A stretch of 64,000 nucleotides of DNA, from contig JBMNJO010000012.1 in the NCBI GenBank assembly GCA_050951725.1, positions 496,001-560,000 of the forward strand, given 5' to 3'. This stretch comes from DTU052 sp050951725 (GTDB taxonomy: Bacteria; Bacillota; Syntrophomonadia; Syntrophomonadales; DTU052). Position numbers and translations under genes: made by a program. This document shows positions 62,315 to 64,000 of this stretch, piece after piece. Numbering within the stretch: position 1 is the stretch's first letter; the number at the start of each line of letters is the position of its first letter. The notes beneath the pieces are model-generated. The model made no database searches. It saw only the letters and a program-made list of their open reading frames with translations, and was not told where the DNA came from.

Positions 62315-63241
62315 ATGGTTTTTAAACATCGCAAAGACCTTCTTGGCCTGGCAGATTTGAGCCGCAGTGATATTGATACTATTCTGAATACCGCTGTCCC
62401 TATGAAAGACGTACTGATGCGTGACATCAAGAAGGTGCCGACTCTCAGGGGTAAAGTGGTTTGTACAGTTTTTTATGAAAACAGCACCAGAACCAGAACC
62501 TCGTTTGAACTGGCAGGCAAGTACCTGAGTGCTGATACGGTCAATCTGGCGGTATCTACCAGCAGTGTACAAAAGGGTGAAAGTCTTAAGGATACCATCA
62601 AAACCATTGAAGTGATGGGGACCGATGTAATGATAATCAGGCACTCAATGAGCGGAACGCCCCACTATGTAGCCCGAAATACCGGCATGCGTGTCATAAA
62701 TGCCGGTGACGGTGCTCATGAACATCCTACTCAGGCACTTCTCGACATGTATTCGATCCGTGACAAAAAAGGGACCCTGGAAGGGTTGAAAGTAGCCATA
62801 TTAGGTGATATTGAACACAGCCGGGTGGCGCGGTCCAATATTATTGGACTTAGCAAATATGGCTGCGAGGTCCGGGTGGTAGGCCCGGAAACCCTGCTTC
62901 CAGCCGAAATCGAGGGCCTGGGAGTGAAAAAATACTATGATATAGAGGAAGCTCTGGACGATGTCGATGTAATAAACGTTTTGCGTCTGCAGCTGGAACG
63001 TCAGAAGAAGGGCTTGTTTCCCAGTATTTCAGAGTATTCGGATCGTTTTGGATTAACCCGCAAACGTCTGTCCCTGGCCAAAAAAGATGTTCTGGTACTG
63101 CATCCCGGACCGATGAATCGGGGTGTCGAAATTGCTGGGGATGTGGCTGAAAGCAGTGTTTCTGTTATAAATGAGCAGGTCACCAATGGAGTTGCAGTAC
63201 GAATGGCTTTACTGTATCTGATGATGGGAGGTGCCAACTAA
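62315..63241 (+). CDS. pyrB: aspartate carbamoyltransferase catalytic subunit
   Basis: Condenses carbamoyl phosphate with aspartate in pyrimidine synthesis. The 308-residue protein has STRTRTSFE (57-65) for carbamoyl phosphate, GDGAHEHPTQALLD and HPGPMNRGVE. No regulatory pyrI follows; pyrC starts immediately, as in Bacillus. AGGGG is about seven bases before ATG 62315. Confidence 0.97.
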   Translation: MVFKHRKDLLGLADLSRSDIDTILNTAVPMKDVLMRDIKKVPTLRGKVVCTVFYENSTRTRTSFELAGKYLSADTVNLAVSTSSVQKGESLKDTIKTIEVMGTDVMIIRHSMSGTPHYVARNTGMRVINAGDGAHEHPTQALLDMYSIRDKKGTLEGLKVAILGDIEHSRVARSNIIGLSKYGCEVRVVGPETLLPAEIEGLGVKKYYDIEEALDDVDVINVLRLQLERQKKGLFPSISEYSDRFGLTRKRLSLAKKDVLVLHPGPMNRGVEIAGDVAESSVSVINEQVTNGVAVRMALLYLMMGGAN

Positions 63242-64000
63242 ATGACACTGTTAATAAAAGGTGGCCGTATTATAGATCCTGCTAATCAGATTGATATGAC
63301 AGGTGACGTTTTAATAGAAGATGGACGGATTAAAGAGGTATCCCCGTCCATTGCAAGTAATGGTGCTGAGTTCGTCAATGCCGAGGGCATGATTGTATGC
63401 CCGGGGTTCATTGATATGCATGTTCATTTACGTGAACCAGGGCTGGAGTATAAAGAGACTATTGCCAGCGGCGTCCGGGCGGCAGCGGTAGGTGGTTTTA
63501 CCACCATATGCTGTATGCCAAACACTGATCCGGTTTGCGACAACCGGGCGGTTGCTTCTTTTATCGTTGATACTGCCCGGAGACAGGGATTGGTTAATGT
63601 TTATCCCATTGGCTGTATAACCAAGGGGCAGAAGGGTCAGGAGATTACGGAAATGGCGGCCCTGGTGGATGCCGGGTGCGTGGGTATTTCGGACGACGGA
63701 AAGCCGGTTATGAATGCCGAGGTAATGCGCCGGGCCATGGAATACGCTAAAATGTTTAAACTCCCGGTAATATCACATTGTGAAGATATGTACCTCTCCG
63801 AAGGCGGACAGATGCATGAGGGATATTACTCGACCCTGTACGGTTTAAAAGGGATTCCATCGGTTGCCGAGGAAGCTATGGTGGCCCGGGATATAATGCT
63901 TAGCGGTATGACCGGTTCCAAACTTCATATTGCTCATATAAGCACCAAAGGCAGTCTGGAACTGATTCGCGAGGCCAAGAAAGCCGGGTTAAGTGTTTCC
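63242..64000 (+). CDS. pyrC: dihydroorotase, 3' end beyond window
   Basis: Closes carbamoyl aspartate to dihydroorotate. The frame is open from ATG 63242, directly after the pyrB stop, to the window edge, giving 253 residues with no stop. Zinc ligands appear in DMHVHLREPG (His60, His62), then SDDGKPV, HCED and HIAHIST, marking the class I bacterial type. GGGAGG lies inside the pyrB end. Confidence 0.95.
   Translation, partial: MTLLIKGGRIIDPANQIDMTGDVLIEDGRIKEVSPSIASNGAEFVNAEGMIVCPGFIDMHVHLREPGLEYKETIASGVRAAAVGGFTTICCMPNTDPVCDNRAVASFIVDTARRQGLVNVYPIGCITKGQKGQEITEMAALVDAGCVGISDDGKPVMNAEVMRRAMEYAKMFKLPVISHCEDMYLSEGGQMHEGYYSTLYGLKGIPSVAEEAMVARDIMLSGMTGSKLHIAHISTKGSLELIREAKKAGLSVS

Noticed and set aside
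1..64000. CRISPR arrays, prophage genes, insertion-sequence transposases
   Set aside because: No regularly spaced repeats beyond the three MraZ decamers, and no integrase, capsid or transposase motifs were seen.

Overview
The window is one nearly continuous, plus-strand chromosomal block from an anaerobic, endospore-forming Firmicute of the Clostridia. The signs are spoIIGA-sigE-sigG-spoIIR next to ftsZ, T-box leaders, PyrR attenuators, an oxygen-sensitive class III ribonucleotide reductase, and a MurE of the meso-diaminopimelate type. Gene order and the paired phenylacetate-CoA ligase/ACT modules suggest a Syntrophomonas-like lineage, but that is inference. Only one gene, a small zinc-ribbon protein at 40520-40813, lies on the minus strand. 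No tRNA, rRNA, CRISPR array, prophage or transposase gene was found.

Region 1 (1-14.5 kb): the 3' part of a (p)ppGpp synthetase/hydrolase, dtd and a metallo-hydrolase. Two complete T-box leaders in tandem follow, in front of a phenylacetate-CoA ligase and an ACT-domain gene. Then come hemZ-like, hisS, aspS, a 6S RNA gene, tcdA, a ThiS/MoaD-like sulfur-carrier gene, a second ligase/ACT pair and a PHP phosphoesterase. The second T-box has a clear UUC (Phe) specifier. This suggests the first ligase is switched on by phenylalanine starvation and feeds arylacetate salvage rather than degradation.

Region 2 (14.7-33.5 kb): the dcw cell-wall and division cluster, mraZ-rsmH-ftsL-spoVD/pbp-murE-murF-mraY-murD-ftsW-murG-murC-murA-ftsQ-DUF881-sbp-ftsA-ftsZ. 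It is preceded by three 10-bp MraZ-type operator repeats. A perfect 30-bp inverted repeat sits between murG and murC. murB and ddl are not in the cluster.

Region 3 (33.6-41 kb): the sporulation sigma cascade genes, a YlmC/YmxH PRC-barrel gene, and nrdR-nrdD-nrdG behind two NrdR boxes 32 bp apart. Region 4 (41-50.3 kb): pgeF, a response regulator and a histidine kinase without membrane segments, a HlyD-like membrane protein, then ylmE-sepF-proC-yggT, a U32 peptidase, divIVA, a DUF167 gene and nth.

Region 5 (50.3-64 kb): a T-box-controlled ileS (AUC specifier), the ACT/UPF0210 pair, a metallo-beta-lactamase-fold protein that has lost its metal ligands, DUF5665, a DksA/TraR-like protein, a GT4 glycosyltransferase, a 55-residue small protein with strong expression signals, a second metallo-hydrolase, a lipoprotein and lspA. 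It ends with rluD and the pyrR-pyrB-pyrC operon with two PyrR-type attenuators; pyrC runs off the window.
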